A stretch of DNA of 5,466 nt from Terriglobia bacterium (lineage in GTDB: Bacteria > Acidobacteriota > Terriglobia > UBA7540): positions 1 to 5,466 of the forward strand of contig JASHYZ010000232.1 of assembly GCA_030042795.1 (NCBI GenBank), in the 5' to 3' direction. Made by a program: the position numbers and the translations under genes. A model generated the notes under the pieces. It saw only the letters and a list, made by a program, of their open reading frames with translations. It had not been told where the DNA came from and searched no databases. This document shows positions 4,918 through 5,466 of the stretch, one piece after another; the first letter of the stretch is position 1, and each line of letters opens with the position of its first letter.

Positions 4918-5037
4918 CGCGGCCTTTAGCCGCCGAAGACCTCGGCGCCCTCTGTGCCTAGAAGGCTCTCAACACGGAGATTCTGTGGCCTCCGTGATCT
5001 CTGTGGCGAATTTTTTTGGTTGCGGCTAAAGGCCGCG
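4918..5037. repeat. 120-bp inverted-repeat element with perfect 16-bp arms
   Basis: CGCGGCCTTTAGCCGC (4918-4933) is perfectly complementary to GCGGCTAAAGGCCGCG (5022-5037), and each arm can also fold alone (GCGGC/GCCGC with a 5-nt loop). Between them lie a 7-bp hairpin, CACGGAG (4973-4979) with CTCCGTG (4990-4996), several TCTGTG iterations (4951, 4982, 5000) and a run of seven or more T (5011-5017). A further pairing, GGGCGC (4915-4920) with GCGCCC (4945-4950), competes with the arm. This resembles a dispersed Acidobacteriota intergenic repeat (recall). Sitting 40 nt after the GH27 stop, with a T-run on the plus strand, it may also end or attenuate transcription before the GMC gene. Confidence 0.75.
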
Positions 5038-5135
5038 TTGGGTTATGTCTTTGTTCTTTGAGGCGGTCCGCATCCCAAGCTGGTTCTCATCGACACGAGG
5101 AGTCTATCGCGCTTGGAATTCGGATAGCGAACCAC

Positions 5136-5140
5136 GGGGA
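5136..5140 (+). promoter_or_regulatory. Ribosome-binding site of the GMC oxidoreductase gene
   Basis: GGGGA lies 4 nt before the ATG at 5145. It is a modest match, but the encoded protein reaches the FAD motif only 12 residues later, as expected for the family, which supports this start. Confidence 0.5.
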
Positions 5141-5144
5141 CAGT

Positions 5145-5466
5145 ATGGTGCCTGCCAAAGTTTATGACGCTATCGTAGTGGGTTCCGGGGCCAGCGGCGG
5201 TTGGGTAGCCAAGGAACTCACCGAAAGCGGCCTCCAAGTGCTGATGCTGGAGGCAGGGCCGCCACGCATTCCCACCAAGGACTTCACCGAGCACGTTTGG
5301 CCCTATCAGGTCAAATATCGCGGCTTCAGCAACAAGCGCGCGCTGCTCGAGAATCAGCCTGTGCAGCGCCTCTGCTACGCCTGCGACGAATACAGCTACC
5401 AGTTCTTCGTGAACGACCACGAGCATCCCTACACCACGCCCTCTGACCAGCCTTTCATGTGGATTC
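5145..5466 (+). CDS. GMC-family FAD-dependent oxidoreductase, N-terminal part (3' end outside window)
   Basis: GMC enzymes oxidise an alcohol or sugar hydroxyl using FAD. The 107 visible codons begin MVPAKVYDAIVVGSGASGG: a beta strand followed by the dinucleotide-binding motif G13-S-G15-A-S-G18, then VAKELTESGLQVLMLEAG, where E37 is the usual ribose-binding acidic residue. The following PPRIPTKDFTEH and WPYQVKYRG segments fit bacterial GMC dehydrogenases of the glucose/gluconate/choline dehydrogenase-like type. Family members are about 500-580 aa, so only about a fifth is present and the His-containing catalytic part lies outside. No signal peptide is seen in this protein; such enzymes are often partnered with a Tat-exported small subunit, which is not upstream here. 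The substrate cannot be told. An antisense frame over this stretch is a shadow. Confidence 0.9.
   Translation, partial: MVPAKVYDAIVVGSGASGGWVAKELTESGLQVLMLEAGPPRIPTKDFTEHVWPYQVKYRGFSNKRALLENQPVQRLCYACDEYSYQFFVNDHEHPYTTPSDQPFMWI

Noticed and set aside
4973..5017. Classical intrinsic terminator after the GH27 gene
   Set aside because: The CACGGAG/CTCCGTG stem is separated from the T-run by about 14 nt, so it does not meet the usual stem-then-T-run form; noted only as a possible effect of the larger element.
5043..5426. 127-codon minus-strand open frame
   Set aside because: Antisense shadow of the GMC oxidoreductase, whose FAD motif on the plus strand is unmistakable.

Overview
The window looks like chromosomal DNA of a GC-rich soil or sediment bacterium. 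The best guess is Acidobacteriota (Terriglobia-like). This rests on the gene types (TrmFO, a secreted GH27 glycosidase, a GMC-type sugar/alcohol dehydrogenase, a secreted SnoaL-like protein) and on intergenic palindromic repeats of a style I associate with that phylum. The assignment is inference from memory, not a search result.

Layout. 1-1010 (minus): the first 336 codons of trmFO, whose end lies outside the left edge. 1011-1588: no gene; three different palindromic repeat families lie almost end to end (about 1057-1171, 1166-1322, 1388-1472). 1589-1806 (minus): the broken remains of a VOC/glyoxalase-family gene. 1839-2387 (plus): a complete secreted SnoaL-like (SgcJ/EcaC, DUF4440-type) protein of 182 aa. 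2388-2755: no convincing gene; two palindromes and an orphan promoter-like sequence. 2756-2901: a 146-bp MITE-like inverted-repeat element. 2902-3434: a gene-poor stretch with a markedly AT-rich core, holding a possible receiver-domain remnant and a paired direct repeat upstream of the next gene. 3435-4877 (plus): a complete secreted family GH27 glycoside hydrolase of 480 aa with an altered sugar-binding pocket. 4918-5037: an inverted-repeat element with perfect 16-bp arms. 5145-5466 (plus): the N-terminal 107 codons of a GMC oxidoreductase, cut by the right edge.

How the genes fit together. trmFO is a housekeeping tRNA-modification gene with no functional link to the rest. The GH27 enzyme would release a galactose-type sugar outside the cytoplasm, and the GMC enzyme next to it on the same strand could oxidise a sugar or alcohol. 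A shared role in carbohydrate use is plausible, but they are 267 bp apart with a large palindromic element between them, so they are probably not one simple operon. I see no evidence of a defence system, CRISPR array, complete transposase or other large undescribed system. The most unusual content is the density and diversity of non-coding palindromic elements and the non-canonical active site of the GH27 enzyme.
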